Positions 22,596 through 30,581 are shown, counted from the first letter of the stretch. The stretch: DNA of 32,157 nucleotides from Pseudomonas sp. TNT3 (GCF_010095445.2 NZ_WFGV02000063.1:1-32157), one strand, 5' to 3'. The notes: generated by a model from the sequence alone, not told the origin. Numbers and translations: made by a program.

Positions 22596-22700
22596 GCCAT
22601 GAGGCATTCCAGCGCGGGGTAACGGGCGGTAGTGCCCTGGTGCTGTGAGTCAGTCCGCCTGGTTCTGTGAGAACCGATTGCGACGGGCGGGCTTGTTGCG

Positions 22701-23492
22701 CTAACTGTTCGATTTAACCGAACGTGTTGACGGCAGACTCGCAGGTTTTGCCAGCAAGCGTTTAGTCACCCCCAGCATCAACACCGAGACCGCCACGCTC
22801 ACAGCAAAAGCGCTCAATCCCATGCGGGGTAGGGTCAATGCCAGTACCAGGCAAAAGGCGGCGAACGAGTACATACCCGTTGCGGTGGCGCGCAGCAACG
22901 CGGCAGTAAATGCGGGCCCGCGGGTTTGCTGGGAGAACACCGCCATCACGCTGCCCAGCACCGGGAACACCGCCAGCAGTCCACTCCAGCGTTCGCCCAC
23001 GGTGCTGGCCAGCAAGGTAACCGCCAGGGTCAGCAAGGCACCGGCGACCATGCGCAGCAGCAATTTGTCGGACTTTGGCGCAGGCCCGGACACGATGGGC
23101 TGCACCGCAGGAAACAGGTAAGGCGCTGCCAACAGCGCGGTGGCGGCGGCGATGACCGAGAACACCAGGGACGCAGGGATCAGCGACAGCACTGCGGCCA
23201 CCAAGGCCCACACCAGCAATGAAATCACCAAGGCCCACGGCCAGCCCTTGCGTTGTGCGACCTGGGCGTAGGTGACGCAAAAGGCGATCATCGCGAACAT
23301 GGCGGACAACGCCGCTGTCGCTGACTGGGCGGCAAACACCTCACCCTGTTCGATGGCGAGGAAGAACAGAATCGGTCCGACCACCACTGGCAATCCCGAT
23401 AGCCACCCGGCCACGCTCGGTCCCCAGCGTTTACCCGCCAGGGAAATCAGTAGCAGAAATCCCGGGATCACCAGCAATTTAAGCAAGAGCAC
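22701..23492 (-). CDS. polytopic membrane protein with internal duplication
   Basis: 263 residues if started at the GTG at 23492, which follows a perfect GGAGGT at 6-base spacing; the alternative ATG at 23531 lacks a Shine-Dalgarno and would add 13 residues. About eight to nine hydrophobic helices, no signal cleavage site. Two halves share a pattern: 'GKRWGPSVAGWLSGLPVVVGPILFFLAIEQGEVFAAQ' and 'GERWSGLLAVFPVLGSVMAVFSQQTRGPAFTAALL' (in outline), with 'AFC' shortly after in both. The 'GLLAVFPVLGSVMAVFSQ' part resembles GlpM-type small membrane proteins, so it may be a fused dimer of that kind. Function unknown; transport is plausible. Confidence 0.75.
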   Translation of the reverse strand: MLLLKLLVIPGFLLLISLAGKRWGPSVAGWLSGLPVVVGPILFFLAIEQGEVFAAQSATAALSAMFAMIAFCVTYAQVAQRKGWPWALVISLLVWALVAAVLSLIPASLVFSVIAAATALLAAPYLFPAVQPIVSGPAPKSDKLLLRMVAGALLTLAVTLLASTVGERWSGLLAVFPVLGSVMAVFSQQTRGPAFTAALLRATATGMYSFAAFCLVLALTLPRMGLSAFAVSVAVSVLMLGVTKRLLAKPASLPSTRSVKSNS

Positions 23493-23562
23493 GCACGCAC
23501 CTCCGAACCAAGTGAGCGCCAACGTTAGCATCGTCGGGGATGGATTGCGCTATGGTTTGCCT

Positions 23563-23580
23563 GTTTTTGTATACAAAAAC
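23563..23580. promoter_or_regulatory. 18-bp perfect palindrome, operator candidate
   Basis: GTTTTTGTATACAAAAAC reads identically on both strands. It sits between divergent genes, 71 bp from the membrane-protein start and 76 bp from the chalcone isomerase-like start. The core TTGTATACAA is typical of GntR/FadR-type operators. A second smaller palindrome TTGTACAA is at 23595-23602. No GntR gene is in the window. Confidence 0.55.
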
Positions 23581-23655
23581 ATCGACGTGGAAAATTGTAC
23601 AAATTGTCTTGTTGCGTATAAGTTTTTAACAGGCCCCCGAAGAATCGAAACCCCC

Positions 23656-24180
23656 ATGAACAATCTGCGATCCGCCTTATGCCACTGCGTATGGATGTTG
23701 ATGTTGTTGGGGTCTCAAGCCATGGCCAGTTGGCAGGAAGCGGTGCCCGGTGCGCGGATCATTGGCGCCGGAGAGTTCAGTGTCTTTGGTTTCGATGTCT
23801 ACAACGCCCGACTCTGGAGCGCAGCGCAGCCGTTATCCGATGACCAGCCCTTCGCGCTGGAGTTGATCTATCAACGCAAGATTTCCCGAGACGATCTGGT
23901 GCAAGCCAGCGTCGATGAAATCAAGCGCCTGTCCGGTTCGGCGGTGAGCAGCGAGCAACTCGCCGGCTGGCAGGCGCAGATGCAACGGTCGTTTGTCGAT
24001 GTGCAGCCCGGAACCCGCATCACGGGCGTGTATGTGCCGGGGCAGGGCGCGCGGTTTTTTGTGGGCCAGCAGTTGCAGCATGAAGTGCAAGACCCGCAAT
24101 TCGCCCGCGCCTTCTTCAACATCTGGTTGGACCCGCGCACCCGGAATCCTGAATTGCGCCAGCAATTATTGGGTCGATAG
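23656..24180 (+). CDS. chalcone isomerase-like secreted protein
   Basis: 174 residues from the ATG at 23656; the frame extends upstream but this start gives a signal peptide ('LMLLGSQAMASW', cleavage about residue 24). The rest matches the bacterial chalcone isomerase-like family: 'GAGEFSVFGFDVYNARLWSA', 'ALELIYQRKISRDDLVQASVDEIKRL' (in outline), 'GTRITGVYVPGQGARFFVGQQL' and a terminal 'FFNIWLDPRTRNPELRQQLLG'. These share the CHI fold but have no shown isomerase activity; periplasmic location is inferred. Followed 70 bp later by the Nramp gene, maybe with its own promoter. Confidence 0.84.
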   Translation: MNNLRSALCHCVWMLMLLGSQAMASWQEAVPGARIIGAGEFSVFGFDVYNARLWSAAQPLSDDQPFALELIYQRKISRDDLVQASVDEIKRLSGSAVSSEQLAGWQAQMQRSFVDVQPGTRITGVYVPGQGARFFVGQQLQHEVQDPQFARAFFNIWLDPRTRNPELRQQLLGR

Positions 24181-24250
24181 AGGCGAGTGTTTTCACCGCA
24201 GTGAGCGAAACGTTTAAGCTGCCTCCTCTGACCTGTTGACGGATGACTGC

Positions 24251-25570
24251 GTGAAATTCAGTTTGCCCAAAATCGCCACTGCACCCTTCTGCCCGCCGGA
24301 AGTGGCGGGCAGCGTGGCCGTCGATCCCCGCGCCTCATTCTTCAAACGTGTGCTGCGTTTCGCCGGTCCCGGCTTGCTGGTTTCAATCGGCTACATGGAC
24401 CCGGGCAACTGGGCGACGGCGATCGAAGCCGGTTCGCGGTTTGGCTACAGCCTGTTGTTCGTGGTGCTGCTGGCGAGTCTGGCGGGGATGGTGGTGCAGT
24501 GCCTGTGCTCACGCCTGGGCATTGCCACCGGGCGCGATCTGGCACAGCTGTGCCGGGAGCGCTACAGCACCCGCACGGCGCGGACCCAGTGGGTGCTGGC
24601 GGAAATTTCAATCATCGCCACCGACCTCGCTGAAGTGCTTGGCTGTGCGCTGGCGTTTCACTTGCTACTGGGCTGTTCGCTGACGGTCGGCATTGCCCTG
24701 ACGGCCTTCGACACGCTGTTGGTGCTGGCCTTGCAGAACCGAGGCTTCCGGCGGCTGGAGGCGATCATGCTGGTGCTGGTGAGCACCATCGGTGTGTGTT
24801 TCTTCGTGGAGCTGTTGCTGATCAAGCCTTACTGGCCTGAGGTCTTCCAGGGTTTTACGCCGTCATTGTCCGCCATCAGCGACGCCGCACCCTTGTACCT
24901 GGCCATCGGGATCCTCGGGGCGACGGTGATGCCGCATAACCTGTATCTGCACACTTCGATCGTGCAAACCCGGATGATCGGCAAGGACCTGGCCAGCAAG
25001 CAGGACGCGGTGAAGCTGGCGCGTATCGATACCATCGGTTCCCTGGCGCTGGCGTTGATGGTCAATGCCGCCATCTTGATTCTCGCGGCGGCGGCGTTTC
25101 ACAAGACCGGGCATTCCGATGTGGTGGACATTCAGGACGCTTATCACTTGCTTGATCCGTTGGTCGGTGGGGCGCTGGCCAGCGTTTTGTTTGGCGTGGC
25201 CTTGCTGGCCTCGGGGCAGAGCTCGACCTTCACCGGCACCATCGCCGGGCAAGTGATCATGGAGGGTTATCTGAACCTGAGAATTCCGTGCTGGCAACGA
25301 CGGTTGATCACCCGGGGGCTGGCGCTGATCCCGGCCTTCATCGGCGTCTGGCTGATGGGGGATGATGCGATTGGCAAGCTATTGGTGTTGAGTCAGGTGG
25401 TGTTGAGCCTGCAATTGCCGTTTGCGCTGTATCCGTTGATCCGCATGACCAATGATCATCGGTTGATGGGACCCTTCGTCAATCGACTGCCGACGCGGGT
25501 ATTGGCGTGGGGGTTGTTCGGGGTGATCAGTGGGGCGAATAGCTGGTTGATCTTTCAGTTTGTGGTGTGA
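24251..25570 (+). CDS. mntH: Nramp-family divalent metal transporter (MntH-like)
   Basis: 439 residues from the GTG at 24251 (VKFSLPKIAT), with a GGATGA just before it; a TTG at 24236 is the only earlier start. Eleven or so membrane segments. The Nramp signatures are intact: 'GYMDPGNWATAIEAG' (DPGNW at 50-54, metal-binding Asp and Asn) and 'TVMPHNLYLHTS' (metal-binding Met-Pro-His in TM6). So it should import Mn2+ (or Fe2+) with protons. No MntR or Fur box is visible upstream by eye. A REPIN follows its stop. Confidence 0.92.
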   Translation: MKFSLPKIATAPFCPPEVAGSVAVDPRASFFKRVLRFAGPGLLVSIGYMDPGNWATAIEAGSRFGYSLLFVVLLASLAGMVVQCLCSRLGIATGRDLAQLCRERYSTRTARTQWVLAEISIIATDLAEVLGCALAFHLLLGCSLTVGIALTAFDTLLVLALQNRGFRRLEAIMLVLVSTIGVCFFVELLLIKPYWPEVFQGFTPSLSAISDAAPLYLAIGILGATVMPHNLYLHTSIVQTRMIGKDLASKQDAVKLARIDTIGSLALALMVNAAILILAAAAFHKTGHSDVVDIQDAYHLLDPLVGGALASVLFGVALLASGQSSTFTGTIAGQVIMEGYLNLRIPCWQRRLITRGLALIPAFIGVWLMGDDAIGKLLVLSQVVLSLQLPFALYPLIRMTNDHRLMGPFVNRLPTRVLAWGLFGVISGANSWLIFQFVV

Positions 25571-25613
25571 GCCGTGTAAAGAACCCGGTGTTTCTGAAGT
25601 GGACGCTGACTCA

Positions 25614-25730
25614 TTGTGGCGAGGGAGCTTGCTCCCGCTGGGTTGCGAAGCGACCCCAAAAGTCCAGGCAGTTGTCGAGGATTTTTGGGAGCGCTACGCA
25701 CTCCAGCGGGAGCAAGCTCCCTCGCCACAA
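25614..25730. repeat. REPIN: inverted REP pair after mntH
   Basis: 28-bp perfect arms at 25614-25641 and 25703-25730, core 'ggcgagggagcttgctcccg'. The 61-bp spacer includes 'gggttgcgaagcgaccc', itself a small stem. It separates mntH from the convergent atoB gene. The stretch 25571-25816 has no gene. Confidence 0.88.
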
Positions 25731-25816
25731 AAGCTCGCAGGCCAATGCAGTGCCACCGGGGGTGTTACCAGGCTGCAGCGGTTCTTCGTGGGCCCCCGTG
25801 CAGCCTGTTGAACGCT

Positions 25817-26998
25817 TTAAGCCCGTTCGATCGCCAGCGCAACGCCCTGACCACCACCAATGCACAGGGTGGCGAGGCCTTTCTTGGCGTCGCGTTTGAT
25901 CATTTCATGCAGCAAGGTCACCAAAACACGGCAACCTGATGCACCAATCGGGTGACCCAGTGCGATAGCGCCGCCGTTCACGTTGACCTTGTTCAAATCC
26001 CATTTCAGCTCTTTCGCAACGGCCAGGGATTGCGCCGCGAATGCTTCGTTGGCTTCGATCAGGTCCAGTTGGTCGATGGACCAGCCGGCCTTGTCCAGGC
26101 AACGGCGAGTGGCCGATACCGGGCCGATGCCCATGATGGCCGGGTCAACACCCACATTGGCGTAAGCGGCGATCTTTGCCAGCACGGGCAAACCCAGGGC
26201 CTTGGCTTTTTCGGCGCTCATCAGGATCACGGCGGCGGCACCGTCATTGAGCGACGACGCGTTGCCAGCGGTCACCGAACCGTCTTTCTTGAAGGCCGGC
26301 TTGAGTTTGCCCAGCCCTTGAGCGGTGGTGTCGCCGCGAGGTTGTTCATCAATGGCAAAGGACAACGGATCGCCCTTGCGCTGAGGAATCAGGATGGGCG
26401 TGATTTCATCGACGAAACGTCCGCCTTCGATAGCGGCCGCAGCTTTTTGCTGTGAGGCCGCGGCGAAGGCGTCCTGCTGCTCGCGGGTCAGTTCGTATTT
26501 GTCGGCCACGTTCTCGGCGGTGATGCCCATGTGGTAATCGTTGAACGCATCCCACAGGCCGTCGCTGATCATGGTGTCGACGATTTGCGCGTGCCCCATG
26601 CGCAGACCGGTGCGGGCGCCGGGCATGACGTAGTTGGACAGGCTCATGTTTTCCTGGCCGCCGGCGATGATCACATCGGCGTCGCCGCAGCGAATGGCCT
26701 GGGTCGCCAGGTGCAGAGCCTTGAGGCCCGAGCCGCAGACCTTGTTCAGGGTCATGGCGGGTACGGTGAAGGGCAGGCCGGCCTTGATCGCCGATTGACG
26801 CGCAGGGTTTTGCCCGGCGCCAGCGGTCAACACTTGACCCATGATCACTTCATCGACTTCAGCAGCGTCGAGCCCGGTTTGTGCCAGCAACTGACGGATC
26901 ACCGCAGCGCCCAGGTCAACGGCGGAGACACTGGCCAGGGAACCCTGGAAGCTGCCGATGGCGGTACGGGTGGCGGCAACGATGACGACTTCTTGCAT
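25817..26998 (-). CDS. atoB: acetyl-CoA C-acetyltransferase (thiolase)
   Basis: 393 residues from the ATG at 26998 (MQEVVIVAATRT); the frame starts at 27013 but the ATG is canonical. Thiolase motifs: acylation Cys in 'LNKVCGSGLKALHLA', 'GGQENMS', 'NVNGGAIALGHPIGASG' with the catalytic His, and 'ATLCIGGGQG' with the second catalytic Cys. It cleaves acetoacetyl-CoA to two acetyl-CoA or runs in reverse. It is the third gene after dhcA and dhcB (11-bp gap), as in P. aeruginosa PA1999-PA2001, so it completes ketone-body or carnitine-derived acetoacetyl-CoA use. Confidence 0.95.
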   Translation of the reverse strand: MQEVVIVAATRTAIGSFQGSLASVSAVDLGAAVIRQLLAQTGLDAAEVDEVIMGQVLTAGAGQNPARQSAIKAGLPFTVPAMTLNKVCGSGLKALHLATQAIRCGDADVIIAGGQENMSLSNYVMPGARTGLRMGHAQIVDTMISDGLWDAFNDYHMGITAENVADKYELTREQQDAFAAASQQKAAAAIEGGRFVDEITPILIPQRKGDPLSFAIDEQPRGDTTAQGLGKLKPAFKKDGSVTAGNASSLNDGAAAVILMSAEKAKALGLPVLAKIAAYANVGVDPAIMGIGPVSATRRCLDKAGWSIDQLDLIEANEAFAAQSLAVAKELKWDLNKVNVNGGAIALGHPIGASGCRVLVTLLHEMIKRDAKKGLATLCIGGGQGVALAIERA

Positions 26999-27009
26999 GG
27001 GATGAATCC

Positions 27010-27675
27010 TCACTGAGCAGCGAACTGCATTTCTGGAACGTGATCAGGCACGATCAGCTTGCCTGCAGTCTTGGCGATAATTTCTTCGACACTGACGCCC
27101 GGCGCACGTTCTTTAAGAATGAAGGCGCCGTTTTCGATTTCCAGGTAGGCCAGGTCGGTCAGTACGCGCTTGATGCAGCCGGCGCCGGTCAGCGGCAAGC
27201 TGCACTGGTCCAGCAGCTTGGACTCACCGTCCTTGGACGCGTGGGTCATGATGACGATGATGTTGTCTGCACCGGCGACCAGGTCCATGGCGCCGCCCAT
27301 GCCCTTGACCAGTTTGCCGGGGATCATCCACGAGGCGATGTTGCCTTGCACGTCGACTTCAAAAGCGCCCAGCACGGTCAGGTCGACATGGCCACCGCGG
27401 ATCATCGCGAAGGATTCGGCCGAGGAAAAAATCGATGCACCGGTGCGGGCGGTCACGGTTTGCTTGCCGGCGTTGATCATGTCGGCATCGATGGTTTCTT
27501 CAGTCGGGAACGGACCCATGCCCAGCAGGCCGTTTTCCGACTGCAGCATGACTTCCATGCCTTCGGGAATGTAGTTGGCGACCAGGGTCGGAATGCCGAT
27601 GCCCAGGTTCACGTAGAAGCCGTCCTGCATTTCGCGGGCGACGCGTTGAGCCATTTGTTCGCGGGAAAGTGCCAT
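27010..27675 (-). CDS. dhcB: 3-ketoacid/dehydrocarnitine CoA-transferase subunit B
   Basis: 221 residues from the ATG at 27675 (AGGAAT upstream). Contains 'VMLQSENGLLGMGPF', the CoA-transferase signature in which the Glu of SENG forms the covalent CoA intermediate, and 'MIRGGHVDLTVLGAFEVDVQGNIASWMIPGKLVKGMGGAMDLV' in outline. With subunit A it transfers CoA from a donor such as succinyl-CoA to acetoacetate, or to dehydrocarnitine as shown for P. aeruginosa DhcAB. Second gene of the dhcA-dhcB-atoB operon; 36 bp after dhcA. Confidence 0.92.
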   Translation of the reverse strand: MALSREQMAQRVAREMQDGFYVNLGIGIPTLVANYIPEGMEVMLQSENGLLGMGPFPTEETIDADMINAGKQTVTARTGASIFSSAESFAMIRGGHVDLTVLGAFEVDVQGNIASWMIPGKLVKGMGGAMDLVAGADNIIVIMTHASKDGESKLLDQCSLPLTGAGCIKRVLTDLAYLEIENGAFILKERAPGVSVEEIIAKTAGKLIVPDHVPEMQFAAQ

Positions 27676-27711
27676 TGTTGTTATTCCTTCATTCGGTCCG
27701 GGGGCAGGGGA

Positions 27712-28410
27712 TCACTTACGCACGGTGCGCTGTTCGATGCGCTTTTCGAACGTGCCGCAAATGACCCGGTCGACGTAAATGCCAGGGGTGTGGATCTGCG
27801 CCGGGTCCAGCTCGCCGGGTTCGACGATTTCTTCGACTTCGACCACGGTGATCTTGCCGGCAGTGGCGGCCAGCGGGTTGAAGTTCTGAGCGGTGTGGCG
27901 GTAGATCACGTTACCGAAGTGGTCGGCTTTCCAGCCTTTGACGATGGCGAAGTCACCGGTGATGGACTCTTCCATCAGGTACTTGCGACCTTTGAATTCG
28001 CGTACTTCCTTACCGTCGGCGACCGGGGTGCCGACGCCGGTGGCGGTGAAGAACGCCGGGATGCCGGCGCCGCCCGCGCGCATTTTTTCGGCAAGGGTGC
28101 CTTGGGGGGTGAGGACGACTTCGATTTCGCCTTTCAACAGCTGTTCTTCAAACAGTTTGTTTTCGCCAACGTAGGAGGCGACTACTTTGCTGATCTGACG
28201 ATCGGTCAGCAGCACGCCGAGACCGAAACCGTCGACGCCGCAGTTGTTGGAAACCACGGTGAGATCGCGAGTGCCCTTGCGCTTGATCTCGTTGATCAGG
28301 TTTTCCGGAATTCCGCACAGGCCGAAGCCACCGGCGATCACGGTCATGCCGTCTTCAAGACCTGCCAGAGCTTCCTCGTAGGAACTCACGCGCTTGTCGA
28401 AACCTGCCAT
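27712..28410 (-). CDS. dhcA: 3-ketoacid/dehydrocarnitine CoA-transferase subunit A
   Basis: 232 residues from the ATG at 28410 (GAGG before it); a GTG at 28416 is less likely. The family pattern 'DGMTVIAGGFGLCGIPENLI' is at residues about 20-40. 'VVSNNCGVDGFGLG' and 'TGVGTPVADGKEVREFKGRKYLMEE' (outline) are typical of the SCOT A subunit. It begins the operon with dhcB and atoB and lies opposite a LysR gene, which matches the P. aeruginosa dhcR-dhcAB arrangement for carnitine breakdown. Function as a pure acetoacetate CoA-transferase remains possible. Confidence 0.92.
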   Translation of the reverse strand: MAGFDKRVSSYEEALAGLEDGMTVIAGGFGLCGIPENLINEIKRKGTRDLTVVSNNCGVDGFGLGVLLTDRQISKVVASYVGENKLFEEQLLKGEIEVVLTPQGTLAEKMRAGGAGIPAFFTATGVGTPVADGKEVREFKGRKYLMEESITGDFAIVKGWKADHFGNVIYRHTAQNFNPLAATAGKITVVEVEEIVEPGELDPAQIHTPGIYVDRVICGTFEKRIEQRTVRK

Positions 28411-28496
28411 ATGCACCTCTTTTATTCTTTATGGGCGGCTGGCTAGCCGTAGTGGGTCAAGTGTCTCGTTGCTGGATTGATTTGTTAAGTTGTTTT

Positions 28497-28510
28497 TTAA
28501 TGTGAATTAA
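28497..28510. promoter_or_regulatory. candidate LysR operator TTAAT-N4-ATTAA
   Basis: A short interrupted palindrome TTAAT (28497-28501) / ATTAA (28506-28510), fitting the LysR T-N11-A rule, in an AT-rich tract between the divergent dhcA and dhcR genes. It is about 87 bp upstream of the dhcA start. Confidence 0.4.
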
Positions 28511-28552
28511 TAGATAAAACTCACTAATTCTGTTCTTTATCCTTCGGTGGGT

Positions 28553-28606
28553 GCACAGCTTGCTCGCGATGGCGGCCTCGAAACCGCCATCGCGAGCAAG
28601 CTGTGC
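28553..28606. repeat. REP hairpin near the dhcR start
   Basis: 23-bp perfect inverted arms at 28553-28575 and 28584-28606 with an 8-nt loop; core 'gcttgctcgcgatggcgg'. It lies only about 45 bp before the LysR start, inside what should be its promoter or leader. Confidence 0.88.
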
Positions 28607-28650
28607 TCCTACAGAAAAACTCCCGCGTTAATCACCGGAACCCTTTGCCC

Positions 28651-29550
28651 ATGACCGTCAAACAGATCCGCGCCTTTCTGGCCGTGGCCCAGAGCCTGAG
28701 TTTCGCCGTGGCCTGCGAGCGATTGCACCTGTCGCAGTCGGCGTTGAGCCTGACCATCAAAGCGCTGGAGGAGGGCCTGGGTGGACGCCTGTTCACCCGT
28801 AATACCCGCAACGTTGCCCTGACGGCGGAAGGTGAATCCCTGGTGCCCCTTGCGCGCCGCCTGATCGCCGACTGGGACAACGCCGAGGATGAGCTGCGCC
28901 AGCGCTTCACCTTGCAGCGCGGCCGGGTGACGCTGGCGGCGATACCCTCGTTTGCCGGCAACCTACTGCCACCGATCCTCAAGGCGTTTCGCGCTCGTTA
29001 CCCGAAGGTCAACGTGACGGTGAACGATGTGATCAATGAGCAGGTGCTTGAAATGGTGCGTGATCGACAGGTGGAACTGGGGGTGGCGTTTGAGCCCACC
29101 ATGAGTACGTCGCTGGTCTTCACACCGCTGTATATGGACCGGTTCGTCGCAGTGGTTTCACAGGATTCACCGCTGGCGGAGCTGGGTGATATCGATTGGC
29201 AGACGCTGCTCAAGGAGCCGTTTATCACCTTGCAGCGGCCGTCGGCAGTGCGGGTGATGCTGGAAGAACACCTGCAAGCCCGCGGAATGAAGTTGCCGGT
29301 GGAGTTTGAAAGCCATCAGCTGGCGACGGTGGGGCGGATGGTCTCCAGCGGATTGGGGGTGAGCGCGGTACCGGCGTTGTGTGCCGGGCAGATGCGTGAG
29401 CTGGGTGCGCAGTGCCTGACCTTGCACGACCCCGTGGTGGAGCGGGCAGTCGGGGTGTTGACCAAGCCCGGGGTTGAGCTCTCGGCGGCGGCGCAGGCGT
29501 TGTTCGACATCCTCAAAGAAGAAAACCTGAGCGCGCACCTCGACCCATGA
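28651..29550 (+). CDS. dhcR: LysR-family regulator of the dhc operon (DhcR-like)
   Basis: 299 residues from the ATG at 28651 (MTVKQIRAFLAVAQS). Residues 1-60 are the LysR winged helix-turn-helix ('SFAVACERLHLSQSALSLTIKALEEGLGGRLFTR' in outline). The rest is a periplasmic-binding-protein-like effector domain ('LAAIPSFAGNLLPPILKAFR'). Divergent from dhcA, so probably its activator, responding to dehydrocarnitine or acetoacetate (inference from PA1998). A REP hairpin sits in its 5' leader region. It converges with the sirtuin gene. Confidence 0.9.
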   Translation: MTVKQIRAFLAVAQSLSFAVACERLHLSQSALSLTIKALEEGLGGRLFTRNTRNVALTAEGESLVPLARRLIADWDNAEDELRQRFTLQRGRVTLAAIPSFAGNLLPPILKAFRARYPKVNVTVNDVINEQVLEMVRDRQVELGVAFEPTMSTSLVFTPLYMDRFVAVVSQDSPLAELGDIDWQTLLKEPFITLQRPSAVRVMLEEHLQARGMKLPVEFESHQLATVGRMVSSGLGVSAVPALCAGQMRELGAQCLTLHDPVVERAVGVLTKPGVELSAAAQALFDILKEENLSAHLDP

Positions 29551-29553
29551 TCG

Positions 29554-29574
29554 TTCCCACGCTCTGCGTGGGAA
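29554..29574. terminator. short palindrome between convergent genes
   Basis: TTCCCACGC (29554-29562) and GCGTGGGAA (29566-29574) with a TCT loop, four bases after the LysR stop and four before the sirtuin stop. A widespread Pseudomonas palindrome; it may end both transcripts. Confidence 0.6.
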
Positions 29575-29577
29575 TGC

Positions 29578-30420
29578 TCATCGGGACAGGTGTTGTGTCA
29601 GGAGGGGGAGTAGCTGCTCGCACGAGGCCTCAATCTTCAAATCGAGGAGGTCATCCGCCCGGGTCTTCCCCAAATTAATCGCAATCAATGGCTTGCCTTG
29701 ATCCGCCACCGCCCGGCACAACCGGAACGCCGAGTACGCCATCAACGAAGATCCCACCACCAGTAAACCCGCAGACCTTTCGACTGCCGCCATGGCTTTG
29801 GCCGCCGTTACCTGCGCGACGTTTTCGCCAAAAAACACCACGTCCGGCTTCATTCGCTCACCCGCGCAAAGCGGGCAATGGGGCACCTGAAAGCGCGCTT
29901 CAAAAGCCGGGTCGAGCAGGGTATCGCCATCGGGTGCTTGCACGGCATCGACGCCGGCCAGGTAAGGGTTCTGCGCCACCATCAATTGCTGAATCGAGTC
30001 GCGCTCGCTGCGTTGCCCGCAATCGAGGCATAGCACTCGATGCAAGCTGCCGTGGAGTTCGATGACATCGTGACTGCCGGCCTGGTCGTGCAGGGTGTCG
30101 ACATTCTGGGTGATCAACGCGCTGATCCGCCGGGTACTTTGCAAACTCGCCAAGGCTTCGTGAGCGACGTTGGGTTGTGCCAGTCGCACTCGCGGCCAGC
30201 CCAGCATGGCCCGTGCCCAGTAGCGACGACGAGATTCGGGGGCGGAGAGAAACTCCTGATACATCATGGGCTGACGACCACGCCTGACGCCCTGATTGTC
30301 ACGGTAATCGGGGATGCCCGATGGCGTGCTGATGCCAGCGCCCGTCAGCACGACAAAAGTTTGTTCGGTCATCAACTGCTCGAGTCGGTCGAGTTGTTCA
30401 CGGATACGGCCATCGAGCAT
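29578..30420 (-). CDS. Sir2-family NAD-dependent deacylase (SIRT4-like)
   Basis: 280 residues from the ATG at 30420, with GGAG eight bases before it. NAD site: 'TGAGISTPSGIPDYR' (26-40); 'TQNVDTLH' (104-111); catalytic His123 in 'ELHGS'. Zinc ribbon Cys131, Cys134, Cys182, Cys185 ('CLDC' and 'CPLC') separated by a long insert, as in class II sirtuins. 'VVFFGE' and 'VVGSSLMAYSAF' follow. It removes acyl groups from protein lysines or acts as ADP-ribosyltransferase/lipoamidase. Stand-alone gene; upstream is a REPIN. Confidence 0.92.
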   Translation of the reverse strand: MLDGRIREQLDRLEQLMTEQTFVVLTGAGISTPSGIPDYRDNQGVRRGRQPMMYQEFLSAPESRRRYWARAMLGWPRVRLAQPNVAHEALASLQSTRRISALITQNVDTLHDQAGSHDVIELHGSLHRVLCLDCGQRSERDSIQQLMVAQNPYLAGVDAVQAPDGDTLLDPAFEARFQVPHCPLCAGERMKPDVVFFGENVAQVTAAKAMAAVERSAGLLVVGSSLMAYSAFRLCRAVADQGKPLIAINLGKTRADDLLDLKIEASCEQLLPLLTQHLSR

Positions 30421-30452
30421 GTTCAACACTCCGCAAGGTCATGAATGGTTCA

Positions 30453-30581
30453 TTGTAGGAGCTGGCGCGGCTTCGCAGGCCATGATAAGGCACATTGTAG
30501 GAGCTGCCGCAGGCTGCGATCTTTTGATCGTGATTGTAAAAAAACAGATCAAAAGATCGCAGCCTGCGGCAGCTCCTACAA
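30453..30581. repeat. REPIN plus single REP between sirtuin and methyltransferase
   Basis: A single REP core from 30454 ('tgtaggagctggcgcggctt'), then a 35-bp perfect inverted pair at 30495-30529 and 30547-30581 that contains both 'gtaggagctgccgcaggctg' and 'atcttttgatc'. Only 17 bp separate the arms, so the stem is very strong. It lies just 9 bp from the methyltransferase stop. Confidence 0.9.

Noticed and set aside
27040..28446. 468-codon open frame antisense to dhcA/dhcB
   Set aside because: It mirrors two unmistakable CoA-transferase genes on the other strand; long antisense frames are normal in GC-rich DNA and this one has no recognisable protein features.
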